Shown here piece after piece: positions 23,901 to 36,432 of a DNA stretch of 64,000 nucleotides. The stretch spans positions 248,501 through 312,500 of the forward strand of contig CP038120.1 in the NCBI GenBank assembly GCA_004519485.1, read 5' to 3'. The notes beneath the pieces were generated by a model. The model saw only the letters and a program-made list of their open reading frames with translations. It was not told the DNA's origin and did not search any database. Every line of letters begins with the position of its first letter. Within the stretch, counting starts at the first letter, position 1. A program made the position numbers and the translations under genes. Source of the stretch: Nannochloropsis oceanica (Eukaryota; Sar; Eustigmatophyceae; Eustigmatales; Monodopsidaceae).

Positions 23901-25937
23901 GAAACACGCAAAAGACATAGGGCCAGGAGGGATCGAAAGAAGGGAGGGAATTCACTGGGAGGACGTGAACAAGCGCCGCCGCACGCACCTTGGCTCCGGT
24001 CCAGGGCGTAGTTAGGAACTTCGGAGGGGTTGGGAAGGTAGGCTAGCACGCCATCGAGGAGTTTCTGGACACCCTTATTCTTGAATGCCGAGCCCATAAA
24101 CACGGGCACGAATTTAAGCCCGATCGTCTGTCGACGGATGCTCTCGACCAAGACCTCCATCGGCACCTCCTCTTCTCCCAGAAACAACTCTGCAATCTGA
24201 TCGTCCACCTCCGCCAAACGCTCGATCATCTCCAGCCGCTTCTCCTTGACTTCCTCCTTCATAGCGCCCTCAATCGGCACTTCGCGAATGACCTCGCCCC
24301 GATCACCTTCAAACACGTAGGCTTTCTGAGCCACTAGATCCACGATGCCCCTGTGCTCGCCCTCCAGCCCGACAGGAACTTGCACCGCCGCGGCGTTCAG
24401 TCTGTGGGCAGAAGACGGGAGAAGAACGAACGGGGCCGTGAGAATATTTGGGACAATGCCATCATGGGTATGCTTAGGAATATTAAGAAGGAATATATAT
24501 AAGGAAAATATGTAAGGAATATCCCAGGGATGCTATCACTGGTATGCTTGAAAAGTGACAATTGATCTTGAATTTTCCAGAGCGAAAGCAGGAAAAAACA
24601 ACAAGAGAGAAAGGGGAAAAAGGAAGGAAGGGAGGGAGGGAGGGAGGGAGGGGCGTACCTCAAGTGCTTTCGCAAGTCAGCCACGACCTTCCAGGGGTTT
24701 GCGCCCGCGCGGTCAAGTTTGTTGATAAAAGCGACCCTCGGCACATTATAACGCTTCATTTGTCTGTCGACTGTGATGCTCTGGGACTGGACACCCGCCA
24801 CGCCGCACAGGACGAGGACGGCACCGTCAAGAACTCGGAGGGCCCGCTCCACCTGAGGGGAAGGGGCAGAGGGAGGGAGGGAGCGAGCGAGCGAGGGAAG
24901 GTGTAAAGGATGAGATGGAAAACGTGATGATGGTGTTATGACCTGGGCTTGCTTATCCATGCCACGTAGTCGACAGAATGACAGAGAAGAATGGGAGGAA
25001 GGGTAGGAGGGAGGGAGAGGGAGAGGGAGGGGGGAAGGGCCATACCTCAATGGTAAAGTCTACGTGCCCGGGTGTGTCGATGATATTAATGTGGTGATCA
25101 CCCCAGGAGCAGTAGGTGGCAGCTGATTGGATGGTTATCCCTTTTTCGCGTTCAAGATCCATACTGTCCATCTTGGCGCCCACGCCATCCTTGCCCTGTG
25201 TGGGGGAGGGAGGAAGGAAGCGAGGGAACGGAGGGGTTAGAATTGGATGAAAGCACTTTTTCTCAGCTATGCACGCCAGCGACCATGCCAATCTAGTGGT
25301 AGCATTTATGCCAAACTTGGTTAAGAGGAGATAAGATTGGGTCTTGTCGCTTCTTTCCCATCGACTTTTGGATTCTTCCAGGCCCACTTCCTCACCTTCA
25401 CATCGTGGATCTCTTTGATTCGCCCGGTGTAGTAGAGAATACGCTCCGTCAGCGTCGTCTTCCCACTGTCGATATGTGCAGAGATGCCAATATTGCGGAG
25501 CTTGGTGATGTGCTCTGGTATGGGCTTACTTGAGAGGTCTTGCTGCTGCTGGGAGTGAGGGGAGCGAAGGCAGGGAGGATAGAGAGCGCGGGCAAGCGTG
25601 CTTCAGACGGGGACATCCCTTAATAGAACACGCACGGCTATACTTAAACTTTCCAAGAAAAATAAAGGTCGAAATAATCTGGATGGTTGTTCCAAAATGA
25701 TGCACCCACATGCCCTCCACGCTCTCGCAGGCGTGTCCAAGCAAGATACTCGGACCTCCCACCCATCGAACGTACCACCGCCGCAGATGCCAAGCCGCGG
25801 GCCGATAGGAAAGATGATGAAGAGGAAGGGAAGGAGACACTTGCCAGACACCTCCGTGGTAATAGGCTGCTGCGCCAGCTACCGCTGGAAATTAGTAAGC
25901 GCCGCTGTCCGCAGCGGGCAAGCTGGGACAGGGGCAT
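20977..25937 (-). CDS. GFM1: Mitochondrial translation elongation factor G
   Basis: GTPase that drives ribosomal translocation in mitochondria. Thirteen exons in transcript order: 25937-25776, 25548-25396, 25195-25046, 24852-24659, 24401-23989, 23827-23628, 23448-23263, 23018-22917, 22613-22301, 22095-21938, 21745-21677, 21466-21358, 21086-20977; every phase fits and the product is 772 residues (human about 751). G motifs are [44 protein letters not shown] and GSAFKN. Domain II follows, then SGMGELHLE in domain [15 protein letters not shown] and [10 protein letters not shown] in domain IV, and [24 protein letters not shown] in domain V. The start [18 protein letters not shown] is a typical basic, Ser-rich mitochondrial presequence; an upstream in-frame Met exists but adds no targeting-like sequence. 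Confidence 0.97.
21214..21352 (+). repeat. 20-bp minisatellite grading into (GGGA)n in GFM1 intron 12
   Basis: About four head-to-tail copies of a 20-bp unit (ATGGAGAGAGGGAGAGAAGG), then about 60 bp of GGGA repeats running to the splice donor of exon 12. Confidence 0.9.
21860..21922 (+). repeat. (GGGA)n in GFM1 intron 10
   Basis: About 60 bp of perfect GGGA units in the intron between exons 10 and 11. Similar tracts occur in other introns of the gene (for example about 22,104-22,175 and 22,634-22,680). Confidence 0.9.
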
Positions 25938-26399
25938 AGTCCTGTTGACAGGATGGGGAGGGGGGAAAAGGAGTGAGGCCGCAACATAAAACCGTGAGGA
26001 GTAGCATATGCCCGTGGTTTTCATCTCAGGGTCACGCCAGAGACAGTCAGAAGCGTATTTAGGACCACCCGCAGCAGCATATACACGCATGACCACCGCT
26101 CATCTCTGACGCCAGCATTCAGCAACTCACCCGAAGTAACCTCCTCCCCCTTCCCCACTTGCAATAGACCGCGTTCCATTTCCCCCCTCATTCACACACA
26201 GAGCATCAAGATCACCACTAGAAGCCTATACTGGCAGCGATATAAAACCCAAAGCGTCTTCGTCGCGTGAGTGATTTGTCTGTACATCTCGCATCATCAT
26301 CGAGGCAGTAGACCCATCGATCGACGTACTTAAAATTTTGCACCCCGTACCACACAACCGCACAGCCAACATCCCGACTCTCAGACCCTGCATCACACC
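25938..26399. promoter_or_regulatory. Divergent intergenic region, GFM1 / ferredoxin-MBL gene
   Basis: 462 bp between start codons, low in repeats. No identifiable promoter motif. Confidence 0.45.
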
Positions 26400-27866
26400 A
26401 TGCACGAGGACCATCCACACTCATCGCTGCCGTCATCGTTTAGTGGAGAATCACAAGCGTCAGCCTCCGGGCCTCCGGTGACAGACCTTGAGGACTTCGG
26501 CTCCGTGGAGGTCACGAACCGATGCTGCGGAGCCATGACTTGCCGCGTCTTGGCCCCAGATATCTTCCTGGAAGCCAAGCAAGGCAGCGGTCCGTCAGAT
26601 ACCTCAACGGCTGATAGCATCGTGCCTACTAAAAACTTTACGTACGTTGGACGGAAGATCAAGAATGAGGACGAGCTGCGCCAGGTTCGACGGGCCGTCA
26701 AAGCTTGTCCTTTTCATGCTCTGCGCTTGCGACGTGGCTCAAAAGGCACGACAGTGATGCAAGGGGACGTGAATGATGCATACCCCTTGCCAATAGGTCC
26801 GCACGGTGAGGTGTTTTTGCTTGGATACTACACTCCTAAGAATGCGGGAGCTTCTTGTTACTTGATTGTCCGCCCGAAGGGCGGTAATGTCTTGATCGAT
26901 GCCCCATTGCCGGATGCAAGCCTCCTGGAGCGAATCAGAAACTTGGGGGAGGTAAGCTATCTGGTATTTACTCACAAGGACCACACGGCGTTTCATCGTG
27001 AGTGGTTTCAGGCCTTGCCGGGCGTGCAGCGGGTCATACATGTGGACGATGTGGTGCAGGAGAGGAAGCACTTTTTTTTCCCATACACTGGCGAATTGGA
27101 GATGAAAATTGGTACGTTTTGACACAGCATTATAAGGAAGAGAATAAGGAGGAGGAGACGTTGAATAGAAATTTTGTCCTTGCTCGGAATAGGATGTCGT
27201 CAAAGCAGCACTAACAGGAATTTTTTAACACATACACACACAAGCACATACTCACTCTCCCCTTTACTCTCCACCACCACCATCATCACACCTTAAACAC
27301 ATAACACAGCGGGTAGCAAAAGTTTTTCACTCGATAATGAAGGTGACGTTTTGCTAATCCCCATTCCAGGGCACACACCCGGTAGCCTCGCGATTCTCTA
27401 TCGCAACCACTACCTCTTTACGGGGGACTCCCTCCACTACTCCCGCCCACGTGGACACCTCGTCTCCTCACGCTTGCACTGCTGGTCCGATTGGGAACAA
27501 CAACAAAAGAGCCTGAAGGCCCTCGAGGAATATGATTGGCTACACATTCTGCCGGGGCATGGGGACCCGAAAGAATTTGAAAATTTGAAAGAGGGGAAAA
27601 TGTCGTTACGGCAAGGGTTGGGTTGGATGGAGGAGCAGCCAAGAGGGTACACAAGCATGGGCCGTTTCATACCGTGGTTGCAACTGAAGACAAATAATGC
27701 AGGGATGCTGGGAAAGGTACCGCGATGGGTACGCAAGGGGATGGAGTGGGTGGTCGCTCCTGTGGGGGCCCCGGGAACGAGGGACAGGGCGAGGGTGTGG
27801 GAATGGATGAGGTACGCCTTTTTTGCATGGTTGGTGCTGAAGCTGTGGCTGCGGGTGCTTGCGTGA
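26400..27866 (+). CDS. Ferredoxin-like domain fused to metallo-beta-lactamase fold
   Basis: Exons 26400-27111 and 27310-27866 join in frame to 422 residues. Residues about 36-115 look like a single-cluster ferredoxin (NRCCGAMTCRVLAPDIF then VKACPFHALRL). From about 130 on comes an MBL-type hydrolase fold: VFTHKDHTAFH (metal-binding loop, a variant of HxHxDH), IPGHTPGSLAIL, LFTGDSLHYSRP and ILPGHGDP. The same fusion is known from plants and algae, generally of unknown substrate and predicted in plastids. The C-terminus ends in a hydrophobic stretch (YAFFAWLVLKLWLRVLA) that could be a tail anchor. The first 30 residues are Ser/Pro-rich and give no clear transit peptide. Confidence 0.87.
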
Positions 27867-28500
27867 TGAGGGAGAATACGGGATCGCCGGTGGATCCGGA
27901 CACACCGGCGACGGTTGTCTGTCGCTTTTGCTGGTTGTTTTATCCCCGTGTTTATGTGTGTGTTTATGCCACACACGCCATGAGCGTGAAATATAACGGA
28001 GCATAAAAGGGACGAGGCCGAGATTCGTTCGTATGGACAAGAGTCTGTTGTACATGAAAGGGATACCATGATAGAATCATGGAATTAAAATATGGAGACG
28101 AAGGAAAATAAAGGCAGAAGGCATCTACCGTGTGTCCAAAGCGCTGTAGAAAAAGGGAAGAAAGACGTAAATAAGATACATGGGCCCGGTTGGGAACCAC
28201 TTTATTTTGCCGATGTATGCCTATTGGTCCTCTCTGGTCGTCGGAGCTTTAATCCCTTCTCGTTTATTACAGGCAGTAGCTGTTGCTTTCTTTTCTTTTT
28301 AATTGAACTTTCTTCCCTTCTTTTATCCTCTTCATCTTCGCTAGCGCTTCTTCGGTCCCATATCCCCTCAAAACTCATATACATACATATATACATACAC
28401 ACGCAAACACCGACCCTCCGAATAAATAACGATAAGCGCGTGGACAAGTGAAAGGTCACGGGGAAGCTTAGCATCATCTCTTTCTCTTCGAAGATGACTT
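27867..28500. other. Convergent 3' intergenic region
   Basis: Between the ferredoxin-MBL gene (+) and the rotatin gene (-). AT-rich from about 28,060 to 28,460. Nothing gene-like. Confidence 0.5.
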
Positions 28501-31500
28501 TTAGTTCGATTCGTCTATGACAGCTACTGTTGCTGCTGCTGCGGCTCCATCACCACCACCACCACTCCTCCCTCCTTGCACCTTCCCTTTGCCTTCACCC
28601 ACCTTCAATAACGAGGACGGTGACGAGGACAGCGAGGAGGACGCAACCGTGGAGAAAGATGAAAGCAATGCTTCAATATTCTCCAAGGCCCTCTGCACCC
28701 CTTCCATCATCAACCTTTCCTCCCCCTCGCCCTCCCTCCCTTCCTCCCCTTCGAGGGCATCCCTGCCCGCCAGCTTCTTTGCAAGTGCTATCTGTTGCCA
28801 TACACCCACACAAGAAGGCACCGAGGACGAGGGCGAGGAAGAAAGGGAGGAAGAGGTGGATGAAGCCAAAAAATCCCCGCGCAAGAGCAACGCGGTCGAC
28901 TTCTCCGAATGGTGTAACAGAGACCACAGGGCGACCGTTGCCGGGAAGCGAATTTGAATTTTTGAATGCGTCATCGCGTCACACACCAGAAATCTCAACA
29001 ACGTCCCAGAGGCCAAAACGCTAGCCTTTCCTCCCCCCTTGCCCCCCCCTCCTCGTAAGAAGGAGAGGTTTCGCAGAAGGTAGCAGAGTTGTGCCGTGAG
29101 CTCTTCAACCTCTTCTTCCTTCCCATCGTCCCACCCTCCCTCCTTCCCTTTGTCCTTCTCGCCTTCTTTGATGAATAAAACGACGTCTTCCAGAACGGAG
29201 GGTAGGAGGGCGGGAGGAAGGTGCCGGTGGAGGAGCTGTTGCCCTTCTGCGGCCAGGGTGAGATTGACGAGCAGTTTAAAGAGACCCAGTAGGCGCACCC
29301 ATCCCTCCTTCCCGACCTCTGCCGGTCGGCGACGACGATGGGCCGGAGAAGGGGTGAGGAGGAGGGAGGGAACGAGGGAGAGGAGGGAGGAGGCCAGGAA
29401 AGAGGAAGACGGGGGGGAAGAGGAAGGGAGGAAAAGGTGGTGGCGTCCGGCGGGGAGGAGGGAGAGGGAACGAAGGAGGGAGAGGAGGGGATGAGCGATG
29501 GAGGGGGGGAGGGAAGGGCGGAGGGCGAGGCGAAGGAGGGAGGGAAGAAAGGAGGAAGAGGCGGAGGAGGAGGAGGAAAAGTGAAGGAGGGCCTGCTTGG
29601 CCACGTCATGGAAAGCTACCAAATTGCAGAGCATGGAGAGGAGGGCGGCGAGGAGGGAGGGGGGCAGGGAGGGAGGGAAGGAGGGAGGGAGGCCGTGAGG
29701 GTCGTCCAGGTGGAGGGTGAGGGCGAGGGGGTAGAGCTCGCAGGCAAGGATGATGAGTCCTCCTTCCAGGGCTTGGTCTTGTGCAGAGACGGAGGGAGGG
29801 GGGGAAGGGAGGAGGGAGGGAGGGATTAGGAGGGAGCGGAGGACTGCAAGGAGGAGGGTAAGGTCGATGGCTTCCAAAGTGTACTTGGCGCCACTTCCTC
29901 CTCCTCCTCTTCCTCCTCCTCCTCCTCCTCCTCCCTCCCTTCCTCCTCCTCTTTCTTCTCTTCCTCGTCGAGAAGGAGGCCAACTACCACCACCAGAGGC
30001 CAAGCGAGCGTTAAGTTGCTTCAACCGGTGCTGTTTTTGCTGCTGCTGTTTACTCTTCCTCCCTCCCTCCTTCACTGGCGAGGAGGAAGGGAGGGAGGGA
30101 GGGGTGAGTCCTCCCATCGCCAGCAGCAGCCCTCGGCGCAGGTCGCGGATGGTCCGAAGGAGAAAGGGAGGAAAGGCGGAGGCGGGATGCAGGGCGTTTC
30201 GCCTACATGTCTCTGACGACTCCAACAGCGAGGCCAGGCAGGAGGACAGGAGGACACGCTCCTTCTCCCCTCCCTGCCTCCCTTCCTCCTCCTCCTCTTC
30301 CCCCCCCCCTTGTCCAAAGGCGACCTTAAATCGCCCAGCCACCAAGCGCCACAGCATGTCCTCCTTCCCTCCTTCCCTCCCTCCTTTCCTTTCCTCCTCC
30401 TCCTCCTCCCTCTTTCTCGACTCTCGGTACTGAGTAGTGGTCAGAAGAAGACTGAGAAGCTTAAGTGCTTCCAAAAACAGCCGTCGCCCACCCTCCCTCC
30501 CTCCCTCCGTCCCCCCCTCCCTCACCACCCTCATCAAAACCAACGTAAGCGATCGCACATCTCGCATCAACAGAGAAGACGGCACTACCCATCCCTCCAT
30601 CCCTCCCTCCCTCTCTCCTCTTGCCAATTTTCCTTCCTTCCTTCCCTGCTCCATTTCCTCCCCCCCTTCCTCGAGGACGATACTGTACATGACGAAAGCT
30701 GTCCTGCAGGCCTCGATCAGAACGCGACGTGCCGCCGAGGAGTAGGGAGGGAGGGCGGGCTGGGGGGAGGACGAGGACGAGGACGAAGGAGATTCTGAAG
30801 AAGGAACCAGCACCCAATCGTCCTCGTCCTCCCCTTCAGCCCCTTCCTCCCTCCCTTCCTCCCCCTCATCCTCAAAATCCCTGGCCCAGGCGCTTAGGCA
30901 CTCACTCACTCCTTTGACAATCTCCGTCTCCATGACCAGCCGTCTTCCCTCCTTCCCTCCCTCCTCCCCACCCTCCTCCTCCTCCTGCGTTTGAGATGAG
31001 GGAGGGAGGGAGGACGGGAGGGCGAGGAAGAGGCGGAGAAGCTTCATGCCTTGAGACTGTGCAGCTGATGCCACCGCCTCTCCCCCTCCCTCCCTCCATG
31101 CTGCTTCCACCACTCTCTCCTCCCACTCTCCTCCTCCCCCCCTCCTCCCGTCCTTCCTCCTCCTCCTCCTCCGTTCCTCCCCCTCACCAGTAAAATAAGT
31201 AGAGGAGGCAGAGTAGGACAGGAGGGAAGGGGGAAGGGAGGGCAGACCCAGTGAAACCCGTGCTGCTTGTTGATGGTTGGCCTTTAATGTTCTAGAACAA
31301 AGAAGGAATTTACCCACATCATGGGGCAAGCCCTGCTCCCACACCAACCGCTTGACGAGCCCTCCCTCCATCCCTCCCTCCCTCCCTCCCTCGCCCTCCC
31401 CCTGGAAGGAGGATGAGGACAGGAGGGCGGCTTGTACGCTCTCGAGAGCAGCAAAAAGACGCACCATCCCTCCTCCTCCCCCTCCCTGCCTACCCCTCGC

Positions 31501-33612
31501 TCCTCCCCTCCTCCCCGTGTGGGGGTCGATAGAGGGAGGGAGGGAAGGAAAGGAAGGAGGGAGAACGGTAAGAGCTAACGCCTCGCTTGCCGTTTGCAAG
31601 AGGGTCATCAACGTCACCCCCGTGAAAAGAAAGGAGGGAGAAAGAGAGGGAGGGGGGGAGGGAGGGAGGGCCAAGTGGGCAGTCACGATGCTGAGGGCCT
31701 CTGCTGCTACGGCAGGTGCCTCCCTCCTGTCCCCCACAACATCCAATGCCAGCTTCACCAGCCCTCCTTCCTTCCCTCCCTCCCCATCCTCCTCCCCCAC
31801 CTCCCCCCCCCTCACAAGCGCCACCAGACAGCCAAAGGCCAAGGCCCGTACAGCCGCTTGTTTATCATGCACAAATCGCACCAACGATCCCGCCCTCCCT
31901 CCCGCCCTCCCTCCTTTCCCTGTCCTCAGGGAGGGAGGGTAGGAGGGCGGGAGGGAGAGGTAGGCCCGTGCACAACATAGGGCAGCTTTCGTTTTACCCG
32001 AGCCCTGGAAGCTGTCAGGGTCGTGCTCTTGGGTGGCCAACCGCAAGAGGAAGGGAAGGAAGGCGATGTCCTCCTTCCCTCCCTCCCTCCCTCCCGAGGA
32101 AAAAGAGAGGAGGAAGGGCCCCTCATTCTCTCCTTCCCTCCCTCCTATGTGGAAAGGGAGAAGGTGAGAAAGGAGGCGAAGGGCGAGAGCGGTGGTGTGG
32201 GAGGAGGGAGGGGGAGAGGTGTGGAGGAGGCGGAGAAGGGAGGGGAGGAGAGGGCATTTGGTAGCAAGGGTCAGAGGGGCCGACGAGGAGGAGGAGGAGG
32301 AGGAGGAAGGGGGGGAGGAGGGTGTGTGTGTGATGAGGGCGAGGAGGAAGGAGAGGATGTCGTCGATCACCTCCTGCTCCTTCTGCTGCTGGTGCTCCCG
32401 CTGCCGCAGCGAGGGCAAGTATGGGTTCAGGTCCATCCCTCCCTGCCTCCCTCCCTCCCTCCCTCCCTCCCTCTGCAGCACGGGCACGAAGCACTCCATT
32501 GCAACGGCCGTGAGGAGAGGAAGAAGGGAGGGAGGGAGGGAGGGGAGGAGGAACCGAAGGAGGAAGAGGGCATCTTGGAGTAGCTTGTCGTCGCGGCGGG
32601 TGAGGGGTGGAGAGGAGAATAGACGGGAGAACCCATCCAGGACGAGGGAGGGAGGGAGGGAGGGAGGGCGGGCGAGGAAGAGGAGGAGGCCGAGGTGGGC
32701 TTGGCTGAGACGATGGAGACAGGAGGAATAGGAGCGATGGGAGGAGGAGGAGGCGAGGGAGCGGAGGAGGGAGGGGAGTACGAGGGAAGAGCCATTGGAG
32801 AAGGCTAGGGGCGGGAGAGAGGGAGGGAAGGAGGGAGGGAGGGAGGGTGGGCAAGCGGCTTGCCAGAGGGGGAGGACGATTTCGAGGAGGTGAAGGAGGG
32901 TGGAGCCGGTGGGGAGGGGGGGAGGGAGGGAAGGAGGGACGGAGTAGACGGGAAGGAGGGGTCGAGGGGAGGAGGATGGGAGGGGGAAGAGGTTTCTGAA
33001 GTTGAAGCATTGGGGGAGGAAGGCCAGGATGGGCAAGGACGAGGACGGTGTAGAGGAAGAGGGGGAAGAAGGGAAGGAGGGAGGAGGCATGTAGTAGGTT
33101 AGTACCTCCTCCCTCCTCCCTCCTTGTCCATCGCTACGCCCTTGCCTCAGGATCATCTCTTCCGGAGGACGGGTGGAGACACTGGCCCCTCCCTCCTTCC
33201 CTCCCTCCCTCCCTCCCGTCCAGCAAGGCAGGTGGGCATGGAAGAGGAACGGGACCAGAGCCATGCGGAGGGTGCGACGCAGGAAGGAGGAAGGGTGGAA
33301 GAGGAAGGGGAGGAAGGGAGGGAGGAAGTGCCGAAGGAGGGAGGGGAGAGAGGGAGGGATGGAGGGGTCCCACGCGCCCCCCCAAGCCAGAGCGAGGAGA
33401 AGCTCGACTCCTGCCTCCTCGAGCTGCCTTGAAGAGGAAGAGGAAGAGGAAGAGGAAGAGGAGGAGGAAGGGAGGCGGGAAGAAGAAGAAGATTGGAGGA
33501 GGGAGGCGGCGGCGGCGAGGACGCTCTCGAGGACAGTGTCGGAGGTGGGGGAGGAAGGGCGGGAGGAAAGGGAGGTCCTTGCGGCACCTTCAGGTGTCTG
33601 CTGCTGCTGTGG

Positions 33613-33662
<50 letters not shown>

Positions 33663-36392
33663 GCTGTTGCTGCTGCTGTGGTTGCTGCTGTTGCTGCTGT
33701 TGCTGCTGTTGCTGCTGCTGTGGTTGTTGTTGTTCCTGTTGCTGCTGCTCCTCCTCCTCCTCCTCCTCCTCCTCCTCCTCCTCCTCCTCCTGCTGCTGCT
33801 GCTGCTGCCACTGCTGCTGCTGCTGGAGGAGGAGGAGGGTCAGGTCCTGGGCAGCGACCAATCGCTCCTCATCACTCAAAGCACCAGCAGGATCAGTGAG
33901 CAACTCACACAGGGCGATCAACCGGCTCCTCCCCCCCTCCCTCCCTCCCTCCTTCCCGACCGCTGTGCGGCTCTGCGAGCGCAGGCCTGCCCATGCAGCA
34001 GCTGCTGACATCGCCCCCCTTCCTCCTTCCCTTGCTCGTCCTCCTCCTCCCTCCCTCTCCTCCTCCGCGAAAACGGTCTCCGGTGCCAAGGAGCACGAGG
34101 GAGGAAGGGAGGGAAGGAGGGAGGGAAGGAGGGCATGCAGCTGCCGCAGCCCTCCCAATCGTATGCTCTTACTCGGTGAATATAAATCAAACACTGCTAT
34201 CATCACATCCGCTCCTCCCTCCGCCCCTTCCTCCGCCCCTCCCTCCCCCGCCGCCTTGACCACTTGAAGCAAGTATCGAATAATCAATCCCTTCGGTCCC
34301 GGTCCTCCCACCCCTCCCTCCCTCCCTCCTTCCCCCTCCTCCTCCTCCTGGTCCACCCACCCTCTTACGGCCAGCAAGGCAGGAACGAGGGAGGGAGGGA
34401 GGAAGGGAGGGAGGGAAAGGTTTTCGAGGGACATGAGCCGGGACAGGACTTCCCAGGTGGCTTGTCGAACGCCTAAAGCGGGATCCTGGAGAGAGTGAAG
34501 GAGGAGGTGGTGAAAGAGGGCGAAGCCGCCTCCCTTCCCTCCCTTCATCCCCCCCTCCTTTGTCTTTCCATCGTCATCTTGGAGGAAGAGGAGGAGGGGG
34601 AGGGCGGGAAGGAGGGAGGAGTCTCTTAGGCCTTGGACGAGGGAGTGGTAAGCGGCAAGCCGGTTCTCGTCAAGAGGGAGAGAGAGGAGGGCGAGAAGGA
34701 GGGAGGCTGCTTCCGCCCTCTCGCCCTTCCTGCCACCTTCCCCGATTTTGGCGGAGGTGGACGAGAAGAAGGTGGAGGAAGAGGAGGAGGGAGGGAGGGA
34801 AGAGCATGTACCGATGGAGAGATGGACTGCGCGATGCACCAGAGCGGGCGCTGGTGCGACAGCGAGGAGGGGAATGGCGGCCTTCATTGCTGCCATCCAT
34901 CCCTTCCTCCCTCCCTCCCCCCCTCCCTCTCTCTCTCCCTCCATCTCGTGCTCGCTCTCCTCGTCTTCTTCAGTGGTAGAAGGAAGGGACGGAGGAAAGG
35001 AGGGAAGGAGGGAGAGGGCGGGCGTGGCGCGCTGGACCAGAGAGCGGGCAGTGCGGAGGACGGGGAGGATGGAGGGATGGAGGACGAGGAGGTGGCCGAG
35101 GAGCTGAGGATGGTGGGCTGCAGAGAGGATGAGGAGGGAGGTGATTTCGGGAGGAAGGAGGGAGGGAGGGGGGGAGGGAGGGGGGGGAGGAGGAAGAGGA
35201 GGGGGTGGGGGGAGGGGGAGAGGAAAAGGGAGGGAGGGGCTTGTTGGAGGAGGGCGAGGGTGAGAAGGACGAGAGGACCGTGAAGGGAGGACGGAGGAGG
35301 GGGAGAGGAGCGTCTGTCGCCGCCGACGGCGGGAGCGAGGGTCTGAAAGAGGGCAAGGAGTCGTTGTTGGTGTGCCAGGGAGGAGGGGGGAAGGGAGGAC
35401 GAGGAGGGGAGGGAGGACGGGAGGGAGGAAGGGAGGGGAAGGGCGTGGTAGGGGAGGAGGATGTGGATGATTCCAAGGGCTCGAGTGGCAATGCGGGTCC
35501 TCGAGGAGGAGAAGGAGGAGGAGGAGGAGGAAGAAGAGGAGGAAGAAGAGGTGTTATCTGCGTCTTCCCTCTCTATCTTGATGAGGAGAGAAATCAGGTC
35601 TTTCAGGCACAAAAAGACGAAGCCTGGGAGTGACAAAACTACCCCTCCCTCCCTCCCTCCCTCCCCCTCCTCCGCCTCGTTGGCTCCGGTGGGACAAGCA
35701 GGGTAGGTTGACGGTGGGTGCAAGGAGGGCGTGAAGTAGGCGGGGAGAGAGGACGAGGACGAGCGAAGGAGGAAGGGCTTGAATGCCGGCTGGGCATGCA
35801 GCTTAACGGCCGCCACCAGCTTCTCACTCAGCGTCTGCAACGTCGCCAGCGCCTCCAAAACCACCCCTCCCTCCCTCCCTCCCTCCCCATCCTCCCTCAT
35901 TGTCCGGAGGAGTCGCCTGACTATGGAGGGCCGAGCCAAAAAGGCTTCAGGAGGATAGTCCTCCAACAACTCCTCGCGAAAAAGCCGAAGAAGCTTACCC
36001 AGCCTCGCCCATGGCCCTCCCTCCCTCCCTTCCTTCCTTCCTCCTTCTCCTGCTCCATCTCCACCACCCGTGTCTCTTCCCGAAAATATGCTCCCACTCA
36101 GAGATCCGATCCCTCCTTCCCTTCCTCCCCTTTCCCCTTCACCGGCGGTGCCAAACCTCACTTCGAATTCAAACAAACGCTTGTTATCGCGCCTTGACAA
36201 CGGCACGGGGGGGAGAACATACCCGGAGAGGAGGAGGAGGGAGGGGAGGTACACGTCATCCACCTCTCCAACGGTCCCTGCCCTTCTCCTTCCTTCTTGT
36301 TCTGTCGGATCTGATGCAGAGGAGGGCGAGAAGGAAGAATCGACATGTTGTTGTTGTTGTTGTTGTTGTTGATGTTGATCTTGTTGTTGTTG

Positions 36393-36432
<40 letters not shown>

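Noticed and set aside
29000-35500. Many long ORFs on the plus strand opposite rotatin
   Set aside because: They are REGG/EEGG shadows of the repeat-rich rotatin coding strand.
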